Source: JAQBDA01 sp032124675
GTDB taxonomy: Bacteria > Chloroflexota > Anaerolineae > Anaerolineales > UBA4823
NCBI GenBank assembly: GCA_032124675.1
Contig: JAQBDA010000062.1
Span: 1-33,926 of the forward strand
Direction: 5' to 3'
Length of the DNA stretch: 33,926 nucleotides
The notes under the pieces were generated by a model. It was not told the origin of the DNA. It saw only the letters and a program-made list of their open reading frames with translations, and did not search any database. Positions 22,848 through 30,812 of this stretch are shown piece by piece; the stretch's first letter is position 1, and each line of letters starts with the position of its first letter. The translations under genes were made by a program, and so were the position numbers.

Positions 22848-23921
22848 ATGAGTGCCAACAGTACCAAACCGAAAAGAAAGAGGATTGGTCTATTTTTTCC
22901 CCTGCTCTTAATCCTGATAGGTGTGTTCTTGCTTTTTAGCAACCTGGGTGTTGTCAGCGGGAACATCTGGAACCTGATCTGGCAGTTCTGGCCGCTGCTG
23001 CTGATCGTCATCGGACTGGATAGCATATTTAAGCGAGAAGGTCTGGTCGCCTCCACATTTATGATCGGCATCGGTGTGATTTTCCTGTTGGCGAATTTAG
23101 GCTACCTGAACGTGAGCATCTGGCAGATGATCTTCACCTTATGGCCGATTCTGATCATTGCGATCGGCTTCGATATCCTGGTTGCGCGCCGTTCCATCTG
23201 GGCCTCGATTGCCGGGATGATCGTCATCGCAGCAATCCTATTCGGGTCGTTATGGCTGTTTGGTACCACCTTCGCCAGCGGTACTTTGTTAAGCAGCGAT
23301 CAATTCGAACAAAGCCTGAATGGGGCGACCAGGGCTCAGCTTATCCTTGAAGGCAGCGCGGGGGAGATGCAGGTGCGATCAACAGACCAGCCGCAGATTC
23401 TGCTGACGGGCAGCATCCCGAACGGCTCGAATGATCAAGTCCAGACCAGTTATTCCGTCAGCTCAGGAAATGGGACGTATATCCTCAGAGATACCAGCGT
23501 CCAGGGTTTTATACCGTTCACCACCACACAAACAAATGAATGGCGCTTCTCAATAACCGAAGCGATTCCCCTGGAGCTGAGATTGGGATTGGGTGCAGGA
23601 GCTATGGATGTGGATTTAAGCCGCGTGCAGCTTGATAACCTGGCTGTCAATACGGCTGTGGGACAGACTCAGATTGTGCTTCCTGAACAGGGTCGTTATT
23701 CCGCACAGGTGACCAGTGCGATCGGGCAGATTGTGATAATCGTGCCGCGTGGTGTTGGAGTGCGGGTAAATATGGACACTGCTTTAGTGGATGTGGATGT
23801 GCCGGATGAATTCCTGAACCCCGGGGATGTTTACCAGTCATCCAACTATGAATCTGCTGAGAACCGGGTTGAATTATCTGTAGATCTGGCTATCGGGAAT
23901 GTTGTCATAAGCCAGGAGTAG
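22848..23921 (+). CDS. LiaF-like membrane protein with two helix-hairpin units and toastrack domain
   Basis: From ATG 22848 the protein has 357 residues. A basic N-terminus (KPKRKRIGLFF) leads into two consecutive DUF5668-type hairpins with the repeated motif 'IWNLIWQFWPLLLIVIGLDSIF' and 'IWQMIFTLWPILIIAIGFDILV', then another helix near 125-150. The outside or cytosolic part, about 165-357, is a beta-rich toastrack domain (LRLGLGAGAMDVDLSRVQLDNLAVNTAVGQTQIVLPE, VDVDVPDEFLNPGDVYQSSNY) clearly homologous to that at 19731, including 'GDVYQSxxYxxAxNxVxLxxxxxxGxVxI'. GAAGAGG lies about 5 nt upstream of ATG 22848, so that start is preferred to GTG 22830. It converges on the helicase gene 23 nt beyond its stop. 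Confidence 0.8.
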   Translation: MSANSTKPKRKRIGLFFPLLLILIGVFLLFSNLGVVSGNIWNLIWQFWPLLLIVIGLDSIFKREGLVASTFMIGIGVIFLLANLGYLNVSIWQMIFTLWPILIIAIGFDILVARRSIWASIAGMIVIAAILFGSLWLFGTTFASGTLLSSDQFEQSLNGATRAQLILEGSAGEMQVRSTDQPQILLTGSIPNGSNDQVQTSYSVSSGNGTYILRDTSVQGFIPFTTTQTNEWRFSITEAIPLELRLGLGAGAMDVDLSRVQLDNLAVNTAVGQTQIVLPEQGRYSAQVTSAIGQIVIIVPRGVGVRVNMDTALVDVDVPDEFLNPGDVYQSSNYESAENRVELSVDLAIGNVVISQE

Positions 23922-23944
23922 GTCAATGCTGGACCACGAAGGGT

Positions 23945-26749
23945 TTAAAGGTTAAGCCATCTGGCTGCCAACTCCGGCAGGTGGGCTATAGGCCCGACTT
24001 TGGTGGTACAGGTAGGAATTGAATCCAAGAACAATCGCCCATAGCGTTTGGTGATTATTCGCCTGTCGAGAACTACTACCACACCGCGGTCATATTGGGT
24101 GCGGATCAAGCGCCCAAATCCCTGGCGGAAGCGCAGGATCGCTTCTGGAAGGGAATACTGGTAGAATGGGTCTTCAAATGTCTCCGAACGAGCGGCTACG
24201 ATAGGGTCTGAAGGGACATCAAAAGGCAGCTTGACGATTACCAACACGGAAAGCGCCTCTCCGGGCACATCTACGCCTTCCCAGAATGCGCGCGTCCCAA
24301 GCAGGACAGCCCGCTCTGTACTGCGGAAGGTATCTAACAGACTGTGCGGGGAGGCGCCATCCCCCTGCTCGTAAACGATAATGTCGTCCTTTGCCAGCAC
24401 CGGCGTTATCGCCTTTGATGTGCGCTGGAGCTGGTCATAGGAGGTGAACAGGACCAGAGTGCGGCCTCCAGTTGCCTTGCACAACCGGATCAGGCTGGCT
24501 TCGACCCCTCTCTGATGCCCGTGTCGATCGCTTGGTTCTGCGATGTCATTAGCAATATATAGCAGCACCGCGCTCTCATAATCGAATGGCGAGCCAAGGG
24601 CTAATTCATATGCATCTTCAGCATACAGCCTGCTGCGCAGGTAGTCGAACTCCCCGGCCGCAGTCAAAGTCGCGGATGTCAAGACCATAGCACCTTTTTG
24701 ATTCCACAAGTGTTGCTGCATCAGCGAACCGATATGTAATGGGGCGGCATTTACCGCCAGGCGGCGGTTGTTGATATTGATCTCCACCCAGTAAATGCGT
24801 TCCGGATCGGGTTTGAAAACCATCGCATTGAGATTGTCGTTGACTTCCGAAAAACGACGGTATAGATTGCTCAACCGGCTGTAAATCTCCTCGTCTTCCT
24901 CATGGAAGCTCTCAATAAGCTCAGCGCAGGCCTGAATCAGGTTTGCCAGTGTATCGATCAATGACTTCAATGTACGTTGGGCATCGTCCCAAGCAAGCTC
25001 CACTTCCTCCCATGCAGGTTGGGCTCGTGTCGCAGGCAATATCCGCTCTTGATGGGAGTACATACCCAGTGGCCGGCCGTCGCGCTGCTCGAACATGAAT
25101 TTTTCGATAGAGGCATAAAACTCGTTTGCCAGACTCTCGAACTGAAAGGCAAAATTGGTCGTCTGGTCGACCAGGTGGTTAAGGCTGGCAAAATCTCCCG
25201 GTGAGAGGATATCTTCAGAGGCTGCAAGAAGCCAGCCAAGCCCACCAGTTTTTGGGCCTCCAAGCTCACGCAGCATTCTTTCGATAACCGCCTGAGTCAG
25301 GCGGAAGCTCAGGGCGTTGGTTGTAGCATCCTCCAGGTGATGGGCTTCATCAACAATCAAGGTATCATACTCTGGGAGCACCCGGTTGCCTGTGGCGACA
25401 TCGGACAGCAACAGGGCATGGTTGACGATCAGGATATGAGCGCTTTGTGCTGCCTGGCGCGATCTGTAGTAAGGGCAGATTCCCCCGGTGCGTTTGATAC
25501 AGTTCTCGGTCGTGCAGCCCTCATCCTCGGCAGAAATGCGGTTCCAAGCTTCTCTCTCGATCGGCCCGTTGAGGTTGATTTCAGCCCGGTCGCCGGTGAC
25601 CGTGCTCTGCAGCCAGACCAGGGTTTTCCCCAGCACACGCATCTCCTCGGCAGTCTCTGGCCCTCGTCTGCGCAGGTTCTCCAGACGGCGCGGGCAGAGA
25701 TAATTTGAGCGACCTTTGAGCACTGTTGCGCGCAGCTCCAGACCGAGTGCAGCCCGCAGGTCGGGGATATCTTTGTTGATCAGCTGGTCTTGCAGGTTGA
25801 TCGTATTGGTAGATATTACTACCCGGGTGTTGTTTTCCTGCGCCCATAATGCCGCCGGAATCAGGTAGGCAATGCTCTTTCCGGTTCCTGTGCCCGCTTC
25901 TACCAGCAGATGCCGACCTTCGGAGACTGCCTGGGTGACTGCCTCCAGCATGGCTACTTGCTGGGAGCGGTATTCGTATTGCGGAAAAGTCTTTGAGACT
26001 GCACCACCCGGTTCGAGGATGGCTGTGACTTCACTGATATCAAGCGATACCGGCTGGGTTAGCGGCTGAAGCGGAGCCGAGGGCTGGAGATAACGATCCT
26101 CGAATATAGGTCCGGCATATGAATGGCGCACCTGGTCTGCGGAAACGATCTCTTTGCTGCGCGAGCGCAGTACCTGGCGGAAAAACCAGTAGCCAGCCCA
26201 TTCGATCGGGTCGCTCAAACGGATAAGCTCTGCCAATATGCTCAACGGAAGGTGCAGCGCTTCTTCGAGCAGCTTCAGGTACACACCCCGTGTGGCATGG
26301 GCATCATCCAGTGCACGGTGGGTTGCAGGGAATGGGACGGCAAGCGCCTGTGCTAATGCATTCAGGCTGTACCTCCCGGCTCCAGGGAGTAATATCGAAG
26401 CAATCTCATAGGTATCGACAACCTCATTGGCTGAGAACAGGGTGTTGTTCTGTCTGCGGATGAAGCCAAGGTCGAATGCGATATTTTGCCCCAGGATCGG
26501 GTCATTCCCAACGAAATGGACAAGATCATCTAGTTTATCTCTGATTGGCGGGGCACGCAGCACCATCTGGTCGGTGATCCCGGTGAGTTGGGTGATGAAA
26601 GGGGGAATCGACCGTCCTGGATGGATGAGTGTATGCCACTCATCTTCTACCCGTGATTCATTGAAACGCACGGCACCGATCTCAATGATGGCATCTTTAC
26701 GGGCATCCAGGCCGGTGGTCTCAATGTCTAGGCCTACCAGGGAACTCAT
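23945..26749 (-). CDS. DinG-family ATP-dependent helicase with N-terminal DnaQ-like 3'-5' exonuclease
   Basis: From ATG 26749 the protein has 934 residues. The first ~165 are a DnaQ/epsilon exonuclease (VGLDIETTGLD, IGQNIAFDLGF-like QNIAFDLGF, HRALDDAHAT: DEDD-type motifs). The helicase follows, with Walker A VEAGTGTGKS (about 283-292), four cysteines C352, C412, C417 and C425 of a probable Fe-S cluster, and DEAHH at 467-471. C-terminal motifs include VLFTSYDQL and FRQGFGRLIRT. Such proteins unwind DNA or R-loops in repair. An open frame extends to 26851, but those 34 residues are not conserved-looking. A TGG-TATAAT box ends 7 nt before ATG 26749, suggesting a leaderless mRNA. Confidence 0.92.
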   Translation of the reverse strand: MSSLVGLDIETTGLDARKDAIIEIGAVRFNESRVEDEWHTLIHPGRSIPPFITQLTGITDQMVLRAPPIRDKLDDLVHFVGNDPILGQNIAFDLGFIRRQNNTLFSANEVVDTYEIASILLPGAGRYSLNALAQALAVPFPATHRALDDAHATRGVYLKLLEEALHLPLSILAELIRLSDPIEWAGYWFFRQVLRSRSKEIVSADQVRHSYAGPIFEDRYLQPSAPLQPLTQPVSLDISEVTAILEPGGAVSKTFPQYEYRSQQVAMLEAVTQAVSEGRHLLVEAGTGTGKSIAYLIPAALWAQENNTRVVISTNTINLQDQLINKDIPDLRAALGLELRATVLKGRSNYLCPRRLENLRRRGPETAEEMRVLGKTLVWLQSTVTGDRAEINLNGPIEREAWNRISAEDEGCTTENCIKRTGGICPYYRSRQAAQSAHILIVNHALLLSDVATGNRVLPEYDTLIVDEAHHLEDATTNALSFRLTQAVIERMLRELGGPKTGGLGWLLAASEDILSPGDFASLNHLVDQTTNFAFQFESLANEFYASIEKFMFEQRDGRPLGMYSHQERILPATRAQPAWEEVELAWDDAQRTLKSLIDTLANLIQACAELIESFHEEDEEIYSRLSNLYRRFSEVNDNLNAMVFKPDPERIYWVEININNRRLAVNAAPLHIGSLMQQHLWNQKGAMVLTSATLTAAGEFDYLRSRLYAEDAYELALGSPFDYESAVLLYIANDIAEPSDRHGHQRGVEASLIRLCKATGGRTLVLFTSYDQLQRTSKAITPVLAKDDIIVYEQGDGASPHSLLDTFRSTERAVLLGTRAFWEGVDVPGEALSVLVIVKLPFDVPSDPIVAARSETFEDPFYQYSLPEAILRFRQGFGRLIRTQYDRGVVVVLDRRIITKRYGRLFLDSIPTCTTKVGPIAHLPELAARWLNL

Positions 26750-26756
26750 GATCGGG

Positions 26757-26765
26757 ATTATACCA
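26757..26765 (-). promoter_or_regulatory. extended -10 promoter (TGG-TATAAT) positioned for a leaderless helicase mRNA
   Basis: On the minus strand TGG precedes a perfect TATAAT (26762-26757), and 7 nt separate it from ATG 26749. There is no Shine-Dalgarno in between and no clear -35, as expected for an extended -10 promoter. The spacing equals that before the patatin ATG 14849. Confidence 0.5.
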
Positions 26766-26879
26766 TCGGGAATTCCGGCATCACTTATCCTGAACGATGC
26801 TGGAGATGAAGGTGGTGGGGTGAACTTTATCCAACGGATGGGGGTAAACATATTATCAAGGGGAAATTGTTTTGGTACA

Positions 26880-26940
26880 CTTGGTAATCGGCTGAAAGTG
26901 TATTGATATAAACTAATGCTGAGTTCAGCCGATTACCAAG
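26880..26940. repeat. 17-bp perfect inverted repeat with 27-nt centre
   Basis: CTTGGTAATCGGCTGAA (26880-26896) is exactly inverted at 26924-26940. The centre contains TATAAA (26907-26912), a candidate -10 box for the MoxR operon, so the arms flank a possible promoter element. Confidence 0.9.
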
Positions 26941-26959
26941 CAAATTGCCAGCAATTTGC
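26940..26959. promoter_or_regulatory. operator-like palindrome in the MoxR operon leader
   Basis: GCAAATTGC-CA-GCAATTTGC is a 20-bp dyad of two perfect 9-bp arms with a 2-nt centre. It overlaps the last base of the larger inverted repeat. Its size fits a dimeric helix-turn-helix regulator site; the regulator is not identifiable here. Confidence 0.55.
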
Positions 26960-27029
26960 CAGGGTTTGGTTGATCTGCACGAACAATGGAGATAGCAGGC
27001 TTTGAGACTGTTCATCGACGAGGAGCGGT

Positions 27030-27965
27030 ATGATCGCTGAGTTTGCAAGCAGGCTGAAGGATAATATTCAACAGGTTATCGTAGGGAAAGATAATGTCAT
27101 TCACCTGACACTGGCAGTGGTTTTATGTGAAGGTCATATCCTGCTGGAAGATGTCCCCGGGATTGGAAAAACCACATTAGCCCGGGCATTGGCGGCTTCA
27201 TTGGGTTGTTCGTACCGCCGGATACAGTTCACCCCGGATTTGCTGCCTTCTGATGTGACAGGGTTGAATTGGTTCAATCAGAGAGATCAAGAATTTACAT
27301 TTAAACCTGGACCGATCATGAGCCAGGTTGTCCTGGCGGACGAAATCAACCGGGCGACGCCACGCACCCAGTCGGCACTTCTGGAGGCCATGCAGGAGCG
27401 CCAGGTGACGATCGATGGGGTTACCTACAACCTGCCGAGACCATTCCTGGTGATGGCAACACAGAACCCGGTTGAGCTGGAGGGGACCTTTCCTCTTCCG
27501 GAAGCTCAGATTGACCGGTTCATGATGCGTATACCGATAGGATATCCGGACGAAAAAGAGGAGAACAGCATCCTGGAGCGCTTCCGCCAGGCAGATCCCC
27601 TGCCCGACCTGGGGGCGGTAATTACGCCTGAGGAGATCATCGAACTGCACGCGGAGCGGAGGAATGTGCGCGTCGTCGAACCGGTGAGGGAATATATCGT
27701 CCGGGTTGCCAGAGCAACCCGCGATCATCCGGAAATTGAGCTAGGTGCCAGCCCGCGGGCAACGCTTTCACTGTACCAGGCATCCCAGGCATGGGCGGCG
27801 ATTCACGGACGGGATTTTGTCCTGCCAGATGATGTCAAAGCACTGGCTCCATACGTCATGACGCACCGCTTGATGATCTCGCCGCAGGCACAGCTGCGAG
27901 GGCGGAAGATGGAAGAGCTCGTAGCTGATGTGGTGGAAGCCGTCCCGGTACCGGTAGAGGGATAA
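27030..27965 (+). CDS. MoxR-family AAA+ ATPase
   Basis: A 311-residue AAA+ protein with the complete MoxR signature: VIVGKDNVIHLTLAVVLCEGHILLEDVPGIGKTTLARALA (Walker A GIGKTT near 44-49), VVLADEINRATPRTQSALLEAMQERQVT (Walker B and the MoxR-specific insertion), VMATQNPVELEGTFPLPEAQIDRFM (sensor 1), and GASPRATLSLYQASQAWAAI (sensor 2). MoxR ATPases act as chaperones that mature or insert metal or assemble von-Willebrand and DUF58 partners at the membrane. GAGGAG lies about 6 nt upstream of ATG 27030. It leads an operon in which the next gene begins one base after the stop. Confidence 0.94.
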   Translation: MIAEFASRLKDNIQQVIVGKDNVIHLTLAVVLCEGHILLEDVPGIGKTTLARALAASLGCSYRRIQFTPDLLPSDVTGLNWFNQRDQEFTFKPGPIMSQVVLADEINRATPRTQSALLEAMQERQVTIDGVTYNLPRPFLVMATQNPVELEGTFPLPEAQIDRFMMRIPIGYPDEKEENSILERFRQADPLPDLGAVITPEEIIELHAERRNVRVVEPVREYIVRVARATRDHPEIELGASPRATLSLYQASQAWAAIHGRDFVLPDDVKALAPYVMTHRLMISPQAQLRGRKMEELVADVVEAVPVPVEG

Positions 27966-27966
27966 T

Positions 27967-29181
27967 ATGTCCTTCGAACGCTGGGTTCCGATCCTTATCG
28001 GTGTATCTATTATTGGGTTGTTCTTCCGCATACCCTTCCTGGTTGCATTGTCGCTCAGTCTGCTTGTCGTATTGGGTCTCGCCCAATGGTGGCAAAAGAG
28101 CGCCCTGAATAATGTGTACTACCTGCGGAAATTCAAGTATACGCGTGCCTTTCCGGGTGAATGCTACCCTGTAAAACTTGAGTTTGAGAACCGGAAGTTA
28201 TTACCGCTATCCTGGTTGCGAGTCCAGGATCCCTGGCCGAAAATGGTGGGTCCTGAGGATGAGGAGATCCTTGCGCCGAGCCATGTCACCGATCTGGGAT
28301 ATCTGACCCACGTATTCAGCCTGCGCTGGTTCGAACGTGCACAAAGAAGATACCCGCTGATGTTCCGAAAACGTGGCGTATATGCGCTCGGACCGGCGAG
28401 GATGGAATCCGGGGATCTGTTCGGAATATTCAGCTCAGGAAAACAGATTGGACCGGTCGAGCAGCTTACGGTCTATCCTGCCCTGATCCCATTGGAGAAG
28501 GTCGAATTACCCCCGGAGAATCCTTACGGCGATGAGCGCTCACGGCGCAGGTTGTTCGAAGATCCCAACCGACCCATGGGAGTCAGGGAGTACCACCCGG
28601 AGGATAGTTTCCGAAAAGTCCACTGGCCTGCAACAGCCCGCACCGGTCAGCTCCAGGTAAAGGTATACCAGCCAACCTCTGCGCGAGTCGTTGTCTTATG
28701 CCTGAATGTATCAACATACCATCGGTATTGGGAAGGAGTCTACCCGGAATTGCTAGAACGGCTGTTGAGCGTCGCCGCAACCCTGGTCACGAGGAGTGTC
28801 GAAGATGGATACCGGGTGGGTATGATCTCGAACGGCTGTCTAGCGAATTCCGACCAGCCGTTCCGAATCCCACCCGGACGATCAGCAAACCAGTTATCGC
28901 ATCTGCTGCAGGCGCTGGCTGGTGTCACCCCTGTGGTTGTTGCGCCGTTTGATCGGTATTTAATGCGGGAAATTCCCAAGGTGCCATATGGTGCAACTCT
29001 GGTAGTTCTGACCGCAGTGATGTCCACAGGCCTGGCAGAGACCCTGCTGCGGTTAAAGCGCCATGAGCGCCAGATTACATTGATATCTCTGGCGGAGGAT
29101 GTCCCGCCACAAATCTTGGGTGTTAATGTTATCCACATGCCTTTTAATGAAGAACTACCTATACAGAATTTGGTCTCGTGA
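27967..29181 (+). CDS. DUF58-domain protein (MoxR partner)
   Basis: A 404-residue protein. Two N-terminal membrane helices lie at about 7-42 (WVPILIGVSIIGLFF, LVALSLSLLVVLGLAQ). A beta-rich middle region precedes the DUF58 core GVREYHPEDSFRKVHWPATARTGQLQVKVYQ at about 205-235, and a von-Willebrand-like alpha/beta domain follows (RVVVLCLNVST at about 240-250). DUF58 proteins are almost always encoded next to MoxR and are thought to be its clients. The ATG lies one base after the MoxR stop, and its own stop overlaps the next gene's start (GTGA), so the three genes are tightly coupled. Confidence 0.92.
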   Translation: MSFERWVPILIGVSIIGLFFRIPFLVALSLSLLVVLGLAQWWQKSALNNVYYLRKFKYTRAFPGECYPVKLEFENRKLLPLSWLRVQDPWPKMVGPEDEEILAPSHVTDLGYLTHVFSLRWFERAQRRYPLMFRKRGVYALGPARMESGDLFGIFSSGKQIGPVEQLTVYPALIPLEKVELPPENPYGDERSRRRLFEDPNRPMGVREYHPEDSFRKVHWPATARTGQLQVKVYQPTSARVVVLCLNVSTYHRYWEGVYPELLERLLSVAATLVTRSVEDGYRVGMISNGCLANSDQPFRIPPGRSANQLSHLLQALAGVTPVVVAPFDRYLMREIPKVPYGATLVVLTAVMSTGLAETLLRLKRHERQITLISLAEDVPPQILGVNVIHMPFNEELPIQNLVS

Positions 29182-30710
29182 ATATGGATGCTAGTTCGGC
29201 AGTGCTGGTGGAGAAATCTACTCAGGAGAAGGTTTTCTTCAGACCCTGGCGAGAGATCACCTTGATCTCTATGATATTGATGGAATTGAGCTGGGTGACA
29301 TTGTGGTTCCTATTAATTACACCCTCCGGGCAGGCAGTGCTCTATCTGCAGGCAATATTGGTTCTGATGGGTATGCTGGCTCTGGTCTATCTGCTGAACC
29401 GGCTGATGGTATTCATAGGCGCGAGATCTCTTATCCACCGTACAGCCCTTCTGCTGGCGCTTGTGGTGAACCTGTTCATCGGATTGAAAATGCTTCTGTA
29501 CACTCGCGAGGCGATCAGCCTGGGGGAAATCTTGAATCGCCCGCTGAGCACCTTTCAAGACATGTCCGAGATCGTGCCGGTAGAATTTGTTGTGATGGTG
29601 TTCGTCTTACTGGTATGCTGGCGCGGGATCGTATACTCAGACCATCAGGTCGGCTCGGTAAATGCTCTTTATAGTTTCCGCATGGGTATCGTCATGTTCA
29701 TCCTCTACGGGTTTATACTGCCATTTTATGGCGGGTCGCCTTTCCCAGCGCTGTATATATTTTTGTTTTTCAGCCTGCTTGCAATGACGACTGCACGCAT
29801 CTCCGTTCTGTCCCAGCTGCGCGGGGGGCAGAAGGTTCGTTTTAGCCGTCATTGGATAGCAGGGATTACTCTGGTCATTATTGGGATGGTTGGGTTATCT
29901 GCCCTGGTGGTCTCCTTTTCTCAAGAGCTACTCTTCAACCTTTTGTCGATGCTTTTTTCATGGCTGGTGTATCTGGTTGTGCTGTTGTTCTCTCCGCTGG
30001 TTTTTTTGTTTTTACAATTCTTCATATGGTTGTTTGGATCTATCCGTATTGGTGAAATATTCGAAGTATTTACACAGCTAATGAAGAATCTTGAGACCTT
30101 GCTCAACGGCATGATGAACACCATGAGCAGCTGGTTGAGTCAGTTCAACCTCGATAGAGCCGCTGCTTTCTTTGAATATCTTGCCCGGCTCAAGCCGCTG
30201 TATCTGTGGGGGATTTTAGGCTTGCTGGTTGCCGCCATATTATTAGGGCTGCGCCGGTATATCTTCAGAGGCGACAGCCTGGATGGAGCCGAGATGCAGG
30301 CTGAACCGATAGACGAGGATCTTTTGCAGCTTCTGCGTTCAACGCTGGGCAGGGGCCTGGATAAACTGGCCGATAACTTGGATGATATCCTCAGGCTGCG
30401 CCGGGCAAGAAGGCTGCTGGCAGCCGCTCGAATTCGCCGGATATATGCTATGCTGCTCGGTCTGAATGCACGCCTGGATAACCCCAGACCGGCCTCCCGC
30501 ACACCGTTGGAGTTCCTGCCTCAGATGGAACAGCTATTCCCTGCGTTGTCGAATGAACTGACCATCATCACGGACACATATCTGCTTGTGCGTTATGGTG
30601 GAACTCCCGAGTCAGCCGAGGATCTTGTCCGGGTGGAGACTGCCTGGAGGCGTGTATCCAGCGTGGGGAAAGAGCGTCTGAAGGCGAGACGTCGATCCAG
30701 GCGTATTTGA
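29178..30710 (+). CDS. multi-pass membrane protein with C-terminal DUF4129 domain
   Basis: A 510-residue protein with about ten hydrophobic helices to residue ~365, then a basic helical cytosolic region. The C-terminal ~100 residues match DUF4129: IRRIYAMLLGLNARLDNPRPASRTPLEFLPQMEQLFPALSNELTIITDTYLLVRYGG, the pattern found at the end of TgpA-type proteins. In the usual MoxR-DUF58 cluster the third protein is a transglutaminase-like enzyme with this tail. Here the transglutaminase core (Cys-His-Asp) is not visible, so only the membrane and DUF4129 parts are present. GTG 29178 overlaps the preceding stop, and ATG 29184 is an alternative. Its role in envelope biogenesis is inferred. Confidence 0.75.
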   Translation: MNMDASSAVLVEKSTQEKVFFRPWREITLISMILMELSWVTLWFLLITPSGQAVLYLQAILVLMGMLALVYLLNRLMVFIGARSLIHRTALLLALVVNLFIGLKMLLYTREAISLGEILNRPLSTFQDMSEIVPVEFVVMVFVLLVCWRGIVYSDHQVGSVNALYSFRMGIVMFILYGFILPFYGGSPFPALYIFLFFSLLAMTTARISVLSQLRGGQKVRFSRHWIAGITLVIIGMVGLSALVVSFSQELLFNLLSMLFSWLVYLVVLLFSPLVFLFLQFFIWLFGSIRIGEIFEVFTQLMKNLETLLNGMMNTMSSWLSQFNLDRAAAFFEYLARLKPLYLWGILGLLVAAILLGLRRYIFRGDSLDGAEMQAEPIDEDLLQLLRSTLGRGLDKLADNLDDILRLRRARRLLAAARIRRIYAMLLGLNARLDNPRPASRTPLEFLPQMEQLFPALSNELTIITDTYLLVRYGGTPESAEDLVRVETAWRRVSSVGKERLKARRRSRRI

Positions 30711-30729
30711 GTGATTTCAAGATGTTGGA

Positions 30730-30760
30730 GGCAGGTGACCAGATTGGCACCCGCCTTTTT
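30730..30760 (+). terminator. intrinsic terminator of the MoxR operon
   Basis: GGCAGGTG (30730-30737) pairs with CACCCGCC (30748-30755) with one A-C mismatch and a 10-nt loop, followed directly by TTTTT. It lies 19 nt after the DUF4129 stop. Confidence 0.75.
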
Positions 30761-30762
30761 CC

Positions 30763-30812
30763 AAAATTGATTGCGATGCTGCCAGTGGAAAGATAGCATC
30801 GCAATCAGTTTT
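30763..30812. terminator. bidirectional terminator between convergent genes
   Basis: A 12-bp perfect stem (GATTGCGATGCT 30769-30780 / AGCATCGCAATC 30795-30806, loop 14 nt) is extended by AAAATT on the left and AGTTTT on the right, giving A/T tracts for both strands. The right arm reaches the stop codon of the M20 peptidase. Confidence 0.8.

Noticed and set aside
26750..26851. 34-residue N-terminal extension of the DinG-like protein
   Set aside because: It is proline-rich and non-conserved-looking, while the exonuclease fold begins right after Met at 26749 and a promoter box lies inside the extension.
26880..26940. Inverted repeat as ends of an insertion sequence
   Set aside because: Only 27 nt separate the arms, there is no transposase and no flanking target duplication.
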